Shown here in pieces: positions 44,562 through 53,432 of a stretch of DNA of 64,000 nt. The stretch comes from Cognatilysobacter claricitrinus (GTDB lineage: Bacteria > Pseudomonadota > Gammaproteobacteria > Xanthomonadales > Xanthomonadaceae). The stretch is from assembly GCF_045866565.1 (NCBI RefSeq), contig NZ_BAAFZV010000001.1, positions 620,001 to 684,000 of the forward strand, in the 5' to 3' direction. Position numbers and translations under genes: made by a program. The notes beneath the pieces were generated by a model, which was not told where the DNA came from, ran no database searches, and saw nothing but the letters and a program-made list of their open reading frames with translations. How positions within the stretch are numbered: the stretch's first letter is position 1; every line of letters starts with the position of its first letter.

Positions 44562-44930
44562 TCAGCCGGCGGCGATCAGCTCGAGCCGGGCGACGCGGCC
44601 GTCGGCGTGGCGGACGGTCATGCGCAGGTGGTCGCCGGCTTTCATGCTTTGCAGCCTGTTGCCGAGCGGTCTGGCCGGCAGGCCACGGACCGCGGCGCCG
44701 TCGATTTCCAGCACCTGGTCGCCCGGACGCAGGTCCGCGGCAGACGCCGGCGAGCCGGCCATCACCGTCTTCACGGTGACGCGTTCGAGCGTAGGCGCCA
44801 GGAAGAAGCCTGCGGTCTCGATGTCGACGGCGAAGCCGAGACGGCCCTTCGCGGCACTCGCAGGGCACGTGACCATCGCGAAGGCGAGGCTGGCGGCGGT
44901 GGCGGCGCGAAGGGCGGTCGGACGGAACAT
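44562..44930 (-). CDS. Secreted single-PDZ protein
   Basis: The 122-residue product has a Sec signal ending in CPASA-AKG. The mature part is almost only one PDZ domain: GRLGFAVDIETAGFFLAP, VMAGSPASAADLRPGDQVLEIDG and DHLRMTVRHADG. The PDZ carboxylate-binding loop is GRLGF. It would bind C-termini in the periplasm, perhaps as an adaptor; it has no protease domain of its own. Confidence 0.85.
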   Translation of the reverse strand: MFRPTALRAATAASLAFAMVTCPASAAKGRLGFAVDIETAGFFLAPTLERVTVKTVMAGSPASAADLRPGDQVLEIDGAAVRGLPARPLGNRLQSMKAGDHLRMTVRHADGRVARLELIAAG

Positions 44931-44950
44931 CGGTCGTTACGGTCGATGGA

Positions 44951-45142
44951 TCAGGCGACGCGGAAGCGCGGACCGATCGAATCGGTGGTGTAGCGGCGGG
45001 TGGTGGCGTAGCCGCTGCTCTTGCCGTAGCCGACGCCGAAATCGCGTTCACGCGGGCCAAGGCGGTTCGACAGGGTGAACGGGACGATGCGGGCGGTTTC
45101 GGCCGGGATCGGGTTCGGGGCGGTGCGTTCGGTGGCAGTCAT
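44951..45142 (-). CDS. Small protein of 63 residues with its own operator-like site
   Basis: The start at 45142 follows GAGGAAG at good spacing; an in-frame ATG at 45193 would pull in the promoter region and is rejected. The product is soluble and basic with a Gly/Tyr-rich segment (DFGVGYGKSSGYATTRRYTTD) and IGPRFRVA at the end. I do not recognise a family; the motif looks like those of small proteins in related genera, but that is from memory. It is followed 20 bp downstream by the PDZ gene. Confidence 0.65.
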   Translation of the reverse strand: MTATERTAPNPIPAETARIVPFTLSNRLGPRERDFGVGYGKSSGYATTRRYTTDSIGPRFRVA

Positions 45143-45173
45143 GGCGGCTTCCTCGGTGAGTTGGTGAATCGGT

Positions 45174-45193
45174 GTGTTGGTAGAGTACAACAC
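45174..45193 (-). promoter_or_regulatory. Inverted repeat overlapping the promoter of the 63-residue gene
   Basis: GTGTTGGTAGAGTACAACAC: 6-bp arms GTGTTG/CAACAC around 8 bp. It lies 32-51 bp upstream of the start codon and on the minus strand covers TACTCT, a possible -10. This fits a repressor operator; the regulator is unknown. Confidence 0.4.
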
Positions 45194-45235
45194 CTAGACG
45201 ATTCGCCATGGGCCAGAAGTCACCCCACCGATGGA

Positions 45236-45637
45236 CTAGCCGGTCGAGCCCGCTCCAGCGGCCGTCGCCCGGTGGGTGCCGAGCCACCAGAGGTTGCGTA
45301 GCGGGTCGCGCACGCCGGCGCTGCGATCGCCATAAGGGACGTCGCGCGGCTCGACGATGCTGGCCGCCCCGGCGGCGAGCGCACGCGCATGGCAGGCGTC
45401 GACGTCGGGCACGTAGACGTGCACCGATGCGCACATCGACGCACCGGGACGCTCACCGATCATCACGACCGAGTCCTCGATCGCCACTTCCGCATGGCGG
45501 ATGCCGCCATCGGGCGACGCGTGCCGCACGCGTTCGACCGCACCGAACACCTCGACGAGAAATGCGATCTGCGCCGCGGCATCGTCGACGACGAGATACG
45601 GCGCGACTGCGGGATGTCCTTCGGGACGATGCGACAT
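45236..45637 (-). CDS. VOC/glyoxalase-fold protein
   Basis: The start at 45637 (MSHRPEGHPAVAPYLVVDDAAAQI) gives 133 residues. The fold is recognisable: YLVVDDAAAQIAFLVEVFGAVE, IRHAEVAIEDSVVMIGE, SVHVYVPDVDACHARALAAG and VRDPLRNLWWLGT. This is the PhnB-like group of VOC proteins (DUF1428/YraH relatives). Metal ligands are not clear; the His of IRHAE and the Glu of IEDSV region may serve. Function unknown. It lies 24 bp after the PLD gene stop. Confidence 0.85.
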   Translation of the reverse strand: MSHRPEGHPAVAPYLVVDDAAAQIAFLVEVFGAVERVRHASPDGGIRHAEVAIEDSVVMIGERPGASMCASVHVYVPDVDACHARALAAGAASIVEPRDVPYGDRSAGVRDPLRNLWWLGTHRATAAGAGSTG

Positions 45638-45660
45638 GTCGACCTCCGTGTCGTGCGCAA

Positions 45661-47790
45661 CTAGAGGATCGGTGCGAGCCCCGCGCCGAATGCGGTGAAG
45701 ATGCGCGTCATCACCGTCTTGAAGCCGATCGCGACTTCCGGGAAATCGCCGACCGGTTCGTAGCAGTCGCGAAAGCGCGGATCGTCCGGCGGCAACGGCA
45801 ACGGGCACGTCGCCGACGGCTTGAACGCGTAGCTCGTGCCATAGCGTCGCGGCCACAGGTCGAAGATCGGCAACTGTTCTGACGCCTTGGTCACCGTGTA
45901 GTCGACGCCGGGCAGCACCGCCGCCTTGTCGCGCGGCGCGATCACCCACGAGTTGGCGGGCGAGATGTCGCGACCGATGCTCTCGGCGAGCGCACGCGCG
46001 AACACGGGATCGCGCACCACCACCATCGACTCGGTGTTGTAGTGATCCCCGCGCGGATCGAAGTTGTGCGTGCCGACCACGCCGACGGTGTCGTCGATCA
46101 CCACCGACTTCGCGTGCAGACCCATGCGCACGCCGGGACGTTCGAGCGGGACCGGCGCGTTGCTGCGGCGGCTGCCGTAGGCGAGCGCGCCGAACTCGTG
46201 TTCGAGCGGGCGCGGTTTCGCGCGGCGCGCATCCTGCCGCGCGATCTCGCAATCGACCACGCTGCGGCGGTCGCACTCGATGCGCGTGCCCTTGGTCGCA
46301 TTCGGTGGCGACGGTGTCGCGGTCGCGGCTGCCCTGGCGTTTGCAACGTCGCCCGTCGATGTCGATTGCGTCGCCGCCGGGCGTGCGGTCATAGCGTCCT
46401 GCGGTGCGCCCGATGCCACCAGCGACGCGCCGGCGAGCGGCTCGACCGCCGGCGTCGGCGCGACCGCATTGTCGCGCACCGCATCGACCGGCAAGGCGCC
46501 AGTGGTGGCGACGTCGATCGGCACGTCCTGCGGAAACGGCTTCATCTCGTAGATGTTGAAGCCGTACTCGCGCAGGTAACGGCGCTTGTACTTGTACGAC
46601 AGCGCGTACGCGATGAACGCGTCGGTGGCGGCGAGGCTGTTGGTGGAGATGATCACGCGCGGTGGCTGCGGGCGCTGGTGCAGCGAGCGGAACATCTCGC
46701 GCGCGGGTTCGGACAGCACGAGGTACGGCGTCTGCAGCATCACCTGTTCCTTCGCGCCGAGGATCAGGTCGCGCAAGGTGACGCTGGCCGGCGACAGGCT
46801 TCCATCGGCCGCGACCTTGCCGGGCGGATCGGCGACGTATTCGACGTCGCCCACCGGGATCACGTGCGTCAGCAGACGCGTGCCGACGAACGCGGGATCA
46901 TCGACAAGCGCCTTCGCCGCGCTGAGGCGTTCGGGATTTTCGTAGCCGGTCGGCATCGCCGGAACGCCGTCGCGCAGCAGCAGGTGGCCGACGTCGGACA
47001 GGTGTTCGATCGGTACCGCGCGGTGGTCGGTCCAGTAGGCATCGAAACTCTCGCCCATCGCGCGCGCCGCCGGGCCCGCGATCAGCACGTCGCGGTCGCG
47101 GAAGTTGTACTCGCTGCTCCAGTCGTAATAGTCGTCCTGGTAGTTGCGCCCGCCGGTGACGCCGACCGCGCCATCGATCAGCAGCAGCTTGGTATGCATG
47201 CGGCGGTTGAGGTCGTGCCAGCAGCATGCGGCGGCCCACGCGTAACCCGGGTAGCTGATGCGCGCGCGGCCGAGCACCGGGTTGTAGATCCGCGCCTGCA
47301 GGTTGGCGTGCACGCCGGCGAGCGCGGCGAGTGATTCCACGCGCTTCAATGCGGAGAGCTGGTCCATGAGGATGCGAACGCGCACGCCGCGCTTGGCCGC
47401 GGCGACCAGTTCGTCGAGCACGAAGCGCGCGGCGTCGTCCTCGTCGAAGATGTAGGTCTGCAGGTCGATGCTGGTGGTGGCGGTGCGGATCAGGTCGATG
47501 CGCGCGAGCAGTGCATCGCTGCCGCGATCGAGCAGGAGCGTGTAGTGGCGCGGATGGTCCGGCGTCGATTCGTGGAACGCGCGGCCCGCAAGCTCGTGCA
47601 GCGCCGATGGCCGCGCGCACGCGTCAGGGCGATCGCAGGTGACGGCGGTCGGCCGCGCGGCATCGACGACGGCGTCGACGCGACGCATTTCACGCGACGA
47701 CAGGCCCGCGCAACCGCCGAGCAGCCCCGCAAGCAGGACGAGCACGAGCAGGCGCGGGACGACGGATCGGTCAGTCGACAAACAGGACAT
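45661..47790 (-). CDS. Phospholipase D-family lipoprotein (cardiolipin synthase-like)
   Basis: A lipoprotein signal (lipobox LLGGC) precedes two PLD domains. HKD 1 is RMHTKLLLIDG (about 195) with GGRNYQDDYYD; HKD 2 is GLHAKSVVIDDTVGVVGTHNFDPRG (about 585). Between them, around residues 455-560, lies an Ala/Thr/Pro-rich insert not typical of the family, with Cys in ECDRRSVVDCE. Length 709 exceeds the common 500-550 because of it. It may make or hydrolyse phospholipids at the periplasmic face. Its start overlaps the end of the YceI gene by 20 bp, so they are coupled. Confidence 0.9.
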   Translation of the reverse strand: MSCLSTDRSVVPRLLVLVLLAGLLGGCAGLSSREMRRVDAVVDAARPTAVTCDRPDACARPSALHELAGRAFHESTPDHPRHYTLLLDRGSDALLARIDLIRTATTSIDLQTYIFDEDDAARFVLDELVAAAKRGVRVRILMDQLSALKRVESLAALAGVHANLQARIYNPVLGRARISYPGYAWAAACCWHDLNRRMHTKLLLIDGAVGVTGGRNYQDDYYDWSSEYNFRDRDVLIAGPAARAMGESFDAYWTDHRAVPIEHLSDVGHLLLRDGVPAMPTGYENPERLSAAKALVDDPAFVGTRLLTHVIPVGDVEYVADPPGKVAADGSLSPASVTLRDLILGAKEQVMLQTPYLVLSEPAREMFRSLHQRPQPPRVIISTNSLAATDAFIAYALSYKYKRRYLREYGFNIYEMKPFPQDVPIDVATTGALPVDAVRDNAVAPTPAVEPLAGASLVASGAPQDAMTARPAATQSTSTGDVANARAAATATPSPPNATKGTRIECDRRSVVDCEIARQDARRAKPRPLEHEFGALAYGSRRSNAPVPLERPGVRMGLHAKSVVIDDTVGVVGTHNFDPRGDHYNTESMVVVRDPVFARALAESIGRDISPANSWVIAPRDKAAVLPGVDYTVTKASEQLPIFDLWPRRYGTSYAFKPSATCPLPLPPDDPRFRDCYEPVGDFPEVAIGFKTVMTRIFTAFGAGLAPIL

Positions 47791-48322
47791 TCAGCTGGAA
47801 CCGGACGCGGTCGGCCAGCGCCCAGCGCCAACCATCAAGGCCGTAATCATCGCGACTCACGCGTCCGGACGCGAGGATCGGGCAGTCGTAGCCGGGCCGC
47901 GCGCAGGTGGCGGCGGCGAGGTCGAAGCCTTCGCGATGCTCGACGCCGTGCATGCGCAGCACGCCTTCCATGCGCCCGCCGTCGTGCGCGAACGCCGACG
48001 GAAACGGGTCGGAGGTGAATTCGATATCGGGATAACGTTCCACGTCGAACAACTGCGGGCCGCGCGCGAGGCGCGTGTAGTAATCCGAATTGCCAACGCG
48101 CAACTGGCGCGCGGCCAGGCGCAGGTGCACCTGGCGGCGCCCGTCGACCAGCGTGTCGACGCGGCCTTCGAACACGGGGAAACGTCCGCGCACCGGCGAG
48201 CCGATGCGCGTGTGGATGTCGAAGTCGATGCGTGAGCGGGTGACGTCCAGCGCCTGCGCGGCGCTGCGCCCGCACGCGAAGCCGAGCAGCAGGGCAACGA
48301 CGATGCGCGGCGTCACGGCCAC
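47771..48322 (-). CDS. YceI-family periplasmic protein
   Basis: The product begins with a signal peptide (VALLLGFACGRSAAQA). Its YceI/lipocalin-like barrel shows SRIDFDIHTRIGSPVRGRFPVFEG, YYTRLARGPQLFDVERYPDIEFTSDPF and the final LADRVRFQLNVLFVD. Relatives bind polyisoprenoids. Start: the GTG at 48322 overlaps the end of the sixA gene; a GTG at 48316 makes a 4-bp GTGA overlap with the same stop and is equally good. Cys in CARPGYDC is unusual for the family. Confidence 0.85.
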   Translation of the reverse strand: MAVTPRIVVALLLGFACGRSAAQALDVTRSRIDFDIHTRIGSPVRGRFPVFEGRVDTLVDGRRQVHLRLAARQLRVGNSDYYTRLARGPQLFDVERYPDIEFTSDPFPSAFAHDGGRMEGVLRMHGVEHREGFDLAAATCARPGYDCPILASGRVSRDDYGLDGWRWALADRVRFQLNVLFVD

Positions 48323-48789
48323 CAGAACTGGGTAACGCCGGCCACGCCGGGCTCGAGCGCGGCGTCGACCGGCATCGACAGCACGACCACGCCCGCCGGT
48401 GGCACGCCGCGGTAGTCGCCGGTCTGGCCGCTCTCCATCAGCGCGGCGAGCTGCTCAAGGCCCGGGTTGTGGCCGACCAGCATCACCCGGCGCGTATCCC
48501 GGTAGCGGTCGGCGATCTCGATGAGCTGGCCGGGCGTGGCTTCGTAGATGCCGGGCTCGATGCGCTGGTCGACGTAGCCGGTCGCGCGCATCACGCCTTC
48601 CAGCGTTTCGCGCGTGCGGGCCGTCGGCGACAGCAGCACGACGTCGGGCACCTCGCCGTGCTCGACCAGCCAGCGCCCGACCGCCTCCGCCGCCGCATGC
48701 CCTTCCGCCGAAAGCGGGCGGTCGGCGTCGGCCTGCCCCGGCTGCGGGGCTTCGGCGTGGGCGTGTCGCAGCAGGATCAGATGGCGCAT
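48313..48789 (-). CDS. sixA: Phosphohistidine phosphatase SixA
   Basis: The start at 48789 (MRHLILLRHAHAEAPQPGQADADRP) gives 158 residues. The RHG motif appears as LRHAHAE and the second catalytic His in VMLVGHNPGLEQLAALM, both typical of SixA. It removes phosphate from histidine phosphotransfer domains; in E. coli it acts on the nitrogen PTS. Several hybrid kinases occur in this window, so a phosphorelay target is conceivable but not shown. Confidence 0.92.
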   Translation of the reverse strand: MRHLILLRHAHAEAPQPGQADADRPLSAEGHAAAEAVGRWLVEHGEVPDVVLLSPTARTRETLEGVMRATGYVDQRIEPGIYEATPGQLIEIADRYRDTRRVMLVGHNPGLEQLAALMESGQTGDYRGVPPAGVVVLSMPVDAALEPGVAGVTQFWWP

Positions 48790-48950
48790 GGTCGGCGGGC
48801 TCCGGTTGGGGTCAGCTTGGCGCTTCGCGGTCGCCGCGAAGTGAACGCTCGCCATCGAGGCTACACCGCGCGCGGCATCGGCGGCGTGCGCCGCGCTGCC
48901 CGTATGATTCGCGCTCGCCGGCGCCGGACGCCCGGCCCGGACGACCCGTA

Positions 48951-50438
48951 ATGAGTGAATTGCACGACCTGGTCGCGCTGATCCGCGCGAACACCCCGTT
49001 GATCGTCATCGAGACCCGCGACGAAGCCCGCGTGGTCGAACTGTTCCGGCAGGCGCTGATGCAGGTATGGCGCGAGCTGTACCGGTGGTCGATCACCGAG
49101 GGCCTGCGCCGGCTCGACTTCGACCGCGAGGATCCGCCGCACGTCGCGCCGGACGCCACACAGACGTTCCAGGCGATGCGCGACGCCGAGCAGCGTGGCA
49201 TCTACGTGCTGTTCGACATGCATCCCTACCTCGGCTACGCGGGCAGCCAGCGCATGCTGCGCGACCTCGTGCAGCGTCGCGACTGCCAGCCGCACGTGAT
49301 CGTGCTGGTCGGCCAGAACGTCGAGCTGCCGCCGGATATCGAATCGCTGGCGGTGCGCTTCCGCCCGCAGCTGCCCGACGCGAACGCGCGGCTGAAGATC
49401 GTGCGCGAGGAAGCCGACAACTTCGCGCGCGAGAACGGCGGGCGTCGCATCGAGGTCGATGCCGAGGCGGTGCAGCAGATCGTGCGCAACCTGCGCGGGC
49501 TCGATCCGGTCGACGTGCGCCGCATTGCGCGCCATCTGGTGTTCCGCGATGGCGCGCTCAACGCCGACGACCTGCCCGAACTCGCCAAGCTCAAGTTCGA
49601 GCTGCTCAACCGCAGCGGCCACCTGTCCTACGAGTACGACGGCGCGCAGATGGACGACGTCGCCGGCGCGCGTCGCATCAAGCAATGGATCGCGCAGCGA
49701 AAGAACGTGTTCCTCGCCGCCGAACCGCCGCCAGGACTCGATCCGCCCAAGGGCATGCTGCTGCTCGGCGTGCAGGGCTGCGGCAAGTCGATGCTGGCCA
49801 AAGCCGTGGCCGCGGGTTTCGGCGTGCCGCTGGTGCGGCTCGACTTCGGCACGCTGTACGACAAGTTCCACGGCGAGACCGAGAAGAACCTGCGGCAGGC
49901 GCTGGAGTCGGTCGAACAGCTCGAGCCCTGCGTGCTGTGGATCGACGAGATCGAAAAAGGCGTGTCGACCGACGAGGGCAACGGCGACGGCGGCGTGTCG
50001 CGTCGCGTGCTCGGCTTCCTGCTGACGTGGATGGCCGAACGCAAGTCGCGCGTGTTCCTCGTCGCCACCGCGAACCAGATCGATTCGCTGCCACCCGAGC
50101 TGCTGCGCAAGGGACGTTTCGACGAGATCTTCTTCGTCGACCTGCCCGCACGCGACATTCGCGAACAGCTGTTCCAGCTGCACTTGAAAAAACGCGGCCT
50201 GGATCCTGCCGGCTTCGACCTCGCGGGGCTGGCCGGTGCGAGCGAAGGTTTCTCGGGCGCGGAGATCGAGCAGGCGATCGTGTCGGGCCTGTATGCGGCG
50301 CATGCGGCCGGCGTCGCGCTGTCGGACTTCACCCTGCGTGGCGAGTTGCGCAATACGCGTCCGCTGTCGGTGGTGATGGGCGAACGCGTCGCTGCGCTGC
50401 GCGAATGGGCGCAGGGCCGCACGGTCCCCGCCGACTGA
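48951..50438 (+). CDS. AAA ATPase of the Ycf46 type
   Basis: The 495-residue cytoplasmic protein has an N-terminal domain of about 230 residues (HDLVALIRANTPLIVIETRDEARVVELF) and an AAA module: Walker A GVQGCGKS, Walker B CVLWIDEIEKG, sensor ATANQIDSLPPELLRKGRFDE with the arginine finger, and a C-terminal lid with GFSGAEIEQAIVSGLYAA. It fits the Ycf46/VCP-like AAA group. Substrate unknown; the family is linked to CO2 response in cyanobacteria, not to a known role here. A small ORF follows. Confidence 0.92.
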   Translation: MSELHDLVALIRANTPLIVIETRDEARVVELFRQALMQVWRELYRWSITEGLRRLDFDREDPPHVAPDATQTFQAMRDAEQRGIYVLFDMHPYLGYAGSQRMLRDLVQRRDCQPHVIVLVGQNVELPPDIESLAVRFRPQLPDANARLKIVREEADNFARENGGRRIEVDAEAVQQIVRNLRGLDPVDVRRIARHLVFRDGALNADDLPELAKLKFELLNRSGHLSYEYDGAQMDDVAGARRIKQWIAQRKNVFLAAEPPPGLDPPKGMLLLGVQGCGKSMLAKAVAAGFGVPLVRLDFGTLYDKFHGETEKNLRQALESVEQLEPCVLWIDEIEKGVSTDEGNGDGGVSRRVLGFLLTWMAERKSRVFLVATANQIDSLPPELLRKGRFDEIFFVDLPARDIREQLFQLHLKKRGLDPAGFDLAGLAGASEGFSGAEIEQAIVSGLYAAHAAGVALSDFTLRGELRNTRPLSVVMGERVAALREWAQGRTVPAD

Positions 50439-50539
50439 TCGATCGCGTCGGACAAATCCGACGCGTCGCCGCGCGAACGCCCGACGGTGCGAGCGCGCGA
50501 TGCGTTCCAGACTGCGCGGCATTCCACCGGAACGCCGCC

Positions 50540-50743
50540 ATGCACCGCATCGTCATCGAACCGATTGAAGACGGCTGGCTGCTGCGCCGCCCGTGCGGCC
50601 ATGCCGAATGGATCGACACGCGCGACTGGGCCGAGCGCGCGGCCGAGAGCGTCGCGCACGAATTCCACACGCGGTCGGGGCGTCCGGCCTGCGCCGTGGT
50701 CGCGAACGACCACGCGCTGGTCGAGTTCGCGCGCTTCGGCTGA
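50540..50743 (+). CDS. Small protein of 67 residues
   Basis: The ATG at 50540 opens MHRIVIEPIEDGWLLRRPCGHAEWI. The product is soluble with aromatic-rich beta-type strands at the ends and a charged middle (DWAERAAESVAHEFHTRSG). It may be a distant relative of the DUF2188-like small domains, which I cannot verify. Its stop directly abuts the stop of the opposite phosphoesterase gene (TGATCA). Confidence 0.6.
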   Translation: MHRIVIEPIEDGWLLRRPCGHAEWIDTRDWAERAAESVAHEFHTRSGRPACAVVANDHALVEFARFG

Positions 50744-51556
50744 TCAGGCCGGCTGCCAGCCGGTGCCGTGCACGTAGCGATAGGCGGTGACGCCCTCCTG
50801 CACGAAACGCTGCTGCTGCGCCGACCAGCGCCAGGTATCGACGTCGAGCCCGGTCTCGCCGATGCGCAGCACGTTGAACGCGTTGGCCTCGTCGCGCTCG
50901 CGCGTCGACGTCGCCGTGCCGGCCTGCACCACCAGCGCGGCGAACCCGGCAATGCGATAGCGATGCGCGGTGGTGCCGACGTTGCTGTGGTGCAGGTGGC
51001 CGGACAGGAAGACGTCGACCTCGGCCTTGGCGAACTCCGCCATCGCCATCGGCGCGCGGCCGAGCACGTCGTTCTCGTCGCCGCCCGCGGGGATGTCGAA
51101 CGGGTGATGGGTGACGACGATTCGCGTCACCACCTCGGGCAGGCCGTCGAAGCGTTTCGCGATCTCGCGCACCTGGTCGACGTTGATGCGCCCGCCCTTG
51201 AACGTGAGCGAACGCGCCGTGTTGACGCCGACCACCGCGATCTCGTCGTCCACGAACGTGGGCATTTCGACGTCGCTGATGTAGCGGCGGAAGCGCGTCA
51301 GCGGCGACAGGAATCGGCGCACGACGTCGTAGAACGGTATGTCGTGGTTGCCGGGAACGACGATCTGCGGGCCCGGCAACGTCGCCAGGTAGTCGCGCGC
51401 ATCGCGGAACTGCCCGCTGCGCGCGCGCTGCGTGAGATCGCCCGACACCACGACGACGTCGGGGCGTGCGTCGAAGATCGCGCGACGCAGCGGTTCCAGC
51501 AGCGTGGTGTCGACGCGGCCGAAATGAAGGTCGGAAATATGCACGACGGTACGCAT
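50744..51556 (-). CDS. Metallophosphoesterase (CpdA-like)
   Basis: The start at 51556 (MRTVVHISDLHFGRVD) gives 270 residues. Binuclear metal motifs are complete: HISDLHFG, VVVSGDLTQRA, VVPGNHD, VVTHHPF and LSGHLHHSN. This is the calcineurin-like class with cyclic-nucleotide or other phosphodiesters as substrates; CpdA-type activity on cAMP would connect to the Clp site but is not provable here. Its start overlaps the end of the lipid-kinase gene by 1 bp (ATGA), so they form a coupled pair. Confidence 0.88.
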   Translation of the reverse strand: MRTVVHISDLHFGRVDTTLLEPLRRAIFDARPDVVVVSGDLTQRARSGQFRDARDYLATLPGPQIVVPGNHDIPFYDVVRRFLSPLTRFRRYISDVEMPTFVDDEIAVVGVNTARSLTFKGGRINVDQVREIAKRFDGLPEVVTRIVVTHHPFDIPAGGDENDVLGRAPMAMAEFAKAEVDVFLSGHLHHSNVGTTAHRYRIAGFAALVVQAGTATSTRERDEANAFNVLRIGETGLDVDTWRWSAQQQRFVQEGVTAYRYVHGTGWQPA

Positions 51557-52488
51557 CAGGCAGCTCCGTCGGATGCGTCGGCGGGCGGCGCGAACACGCG
51601 CAGCGCGCGCGGGCGCACGCGGAAGTGGAGCGGCGCGTCGGCCATCGCGACTTCGCCGTCGCGGGCGAGGCGCACGCGCGGATGATGGGCGCGCACGACC
51701 AGTTCGGTGGTCGTCATGTGCTCGAGTTCGTCGCTGCCGGACAGTCGCCCGAACAACGCGCGCAGCGCGAGGCCGATCAGTGCGAACGGCGATGCAGTGC
51801 GCAGGACATGCACGCACAGTTGGCCGCCGTCCAGGCAGTCGCGGCTTCCGGCGTGCGGCCCTTCGAGCACATAGGGGTTGTTGCCGACGAAGACGAACGG
51901 TGTGCGTCTCTGCAGCGTGCGGCCATCGGCCTGCAATTCCAGCGAGAACGAGTGCGGATGGCGCAGCACCGACCACGCGGCACGCGCCAGTGCCGGCCAT
52001 TTGCCGAGCCCGCGCGAGCGTTGCAGGGCTTCGCGCTGCACCACCATCGCCGGGTACAGGCCCAGGCTGGCGTTGTTGAGGAACGGCGCGTCGTCGACCT
52101 CGCCGACGTCGATGCTGCGCACGTGGCCCGCGGCGATGACGCCGGCCGCGTCCTCGAGCTCCGCCGGCAGGCCGAGATCCTTGGAGAAGTGATTGAGCGT
52201 GCCGACGGGGACCACGCCGAGCACGACGTCGTCGCGATCGAGCAGTTCCCCGGCGACGGCGCTGACGGTGCCATCGCCGCCGGCGGCGACGACGCAGGTC
52301 GCGCCGTCGTCGAGCACGCGACGGACCGTCGTCGCGATGTCGCCACCGGATTCGATCCGGTGGACCTCGGCCTCGAGGCCGTGGCGCGCGAACGCAGCGT
52401 GGATGTCGGCGTCAGCCAGGTCGCGCCCCGCGCGCGACCCGGCATTGACGACGACCGGGACGGAACGGCACCGCGACGGATCATTCAT
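51556..52488 (-). CDS. YegS/DagK-family lipid kinase
   Basis: The 310-residue protein has the DAGK catalytic motifs VVVNAGSRAG, VVAAGGDGTVSAVAGEL and VVPVGTLNHFSKDLGLP, plus the C-terminal LDGGQLCVHVL and RLARDGEV.  It should phosphorylate a diacylglycerol-like lipid. It overlaps the phosphoesterase gene by 1 bp; kinase and phosphoesterase in one coupled pair may act on the same lipid, which is inference. Confidence 0.9.
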   Translation of the reverse strand: MNDPSRCRSVPVVVNAGSRAGRDLADADIHAAFARHGLEAEVHRIESGGDIATTVRRVLDDGATCVVAAGGDGTVSAVAGELLDRDDVVLGVVPVGTLNHFSKDLGLPAELEDAAGVIAAGHVRSIDVGEVDDAPFLNNASLGLYPAMVVQREALQRSRGLGKWPALARAAWSVLRHPHSFSLELQADGRTLQRRTPFVFVGNNPYVLEGPHAGSRDCLDGGQLCVHVLRTASPFALIGLALRALFGRLSGSDELEHMTTTELVVRAHHPRVRLARDGEVAMADAPLHFRVRPRALRVFAPPADASDGAA

Positions 52489-52571
52489 GGCCGGCGATGC
52501 TGCGGGCGCCGGCGTCGATGGGGCGTGCAGCGCGCGGCGCGCAACGACGCGCCGCGTTGGCTCGATTCAGG

Positions 52572-53219
52572 TCACGGCCACTTTGGCGGATTCGCCGCCC
52601 ACGCGGCCTGCACTTCGGCGAGCGTCGCGCGCTCGTCGTCACGCCACTGCGGCAGCAGCTCCGCGTACTGCGCGCTGGTCGACCACTGGGTCGGCTCGGT
52701 GCGCACGGCGGCGGCGTACCAGCGGACGGCTTCGTCCTTGCGGCCGAGCTTCCACAGCGCGAGGGCGTAGGTCGTCGGCATCCACGAGGCGGTGACGCCG
52801 CGCGAGCCGATCTCCGACCACTGCTGCAGCGCGCCTTCGGCGTCGCCGGCGCGGTACAGGTCCCAGCCGTAGTTCCACTTCACCGGCTTCCACAGCCCGT
52901 TGGTGAGGTCGATGCGGGCGAGCGCGCGGGAGTAGAGGTTGCCACCCACATCGTTCTGGCCGCCCTGCATCGCGTAGTGCGCGAGCTGTGCGGTTTCGAG
53001 GACGGCTTCGGGGCGGCGCTCGACCGTACGGGTCAGGCGGTCGACCGCGGCCGGCGTGCGCTCCTTGAGCTCCAGCACGGGGCGGACGGTGGCGGCATCG
53101 GCGTCGAAATAGAACTCGCTCTGGCGCGGCAGTTCGACGGACTGCGCCATGGCGGCGGACGAACCGGCGCCCAGGGCGACGGCGAGCAGGGCAGCGGGCA
53201 GTAGGGAACGGCGGTTCAT
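52572..53219 (-). CDS. Secreted TPR-containing protein
   Basis: The start at 53219 (MNRRSLLPAALLAVALGAGSSAAMA) gives a clear signal peptide; the longer in-frame start at 53279 is rejected. The mature 190 residues contain two or three TPR-like units: LETAQLAHYAMQGGQNDVGGNLYSRALARI, NYGWDLYRAGDAEGALQQW and PTTYALALWKLGRKDEAVRWYAAAV. It is a periplasmic scaffolding protein of unknown partner. Divergent from the indolepyruvate oxidoreductase gene with 213 bp between. Confidence 0.82.
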   Translation of the reverse strand: MNRRSLLPAALLAVALGAGSSAAMAQSVELPRQSEFYFDADAATVRPVLELKERTPAAVDRLTRTVERRPEAVLETAQLAHYAMQGGQNDVGGNLYSRALARIDLTNGLWKPVKWNYGWDLYRAGDAEGALQQWSEIGSRGVTASWMPTTYALALWKLGRKDEAVRWYAAAVRTEPTQWSTSAQYAELLPQWRDDERATLAEVQAAWAANPPKWP

Positions 53220-53432
53220 TGGACGGGGGACCTTGCTGGATTCGGAGTCGGAGCGCGGGTGCGCCCCGCGAGCAAGCAATTCTGATGCCAGACCACCCGC
53301 TTCCGTACGCCAGCGAACGGGGTATTCCGTGCCCCACTGCTAGAATTCGCAGGCTCGCCGGCGCGTCGACCCTCTCCGCCGGCCTTCCCTCCCGACGCCA
53401 CCTCGCGGCCCCACAGCCGTGTCGGAGCCTGC

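Noticed and set aside
48861..50522. Minus-strand ORF of 553 codons opposite the AAA ATPase
   Set aside because: It is an antisense shadow of a gene with complete Walker motifs.
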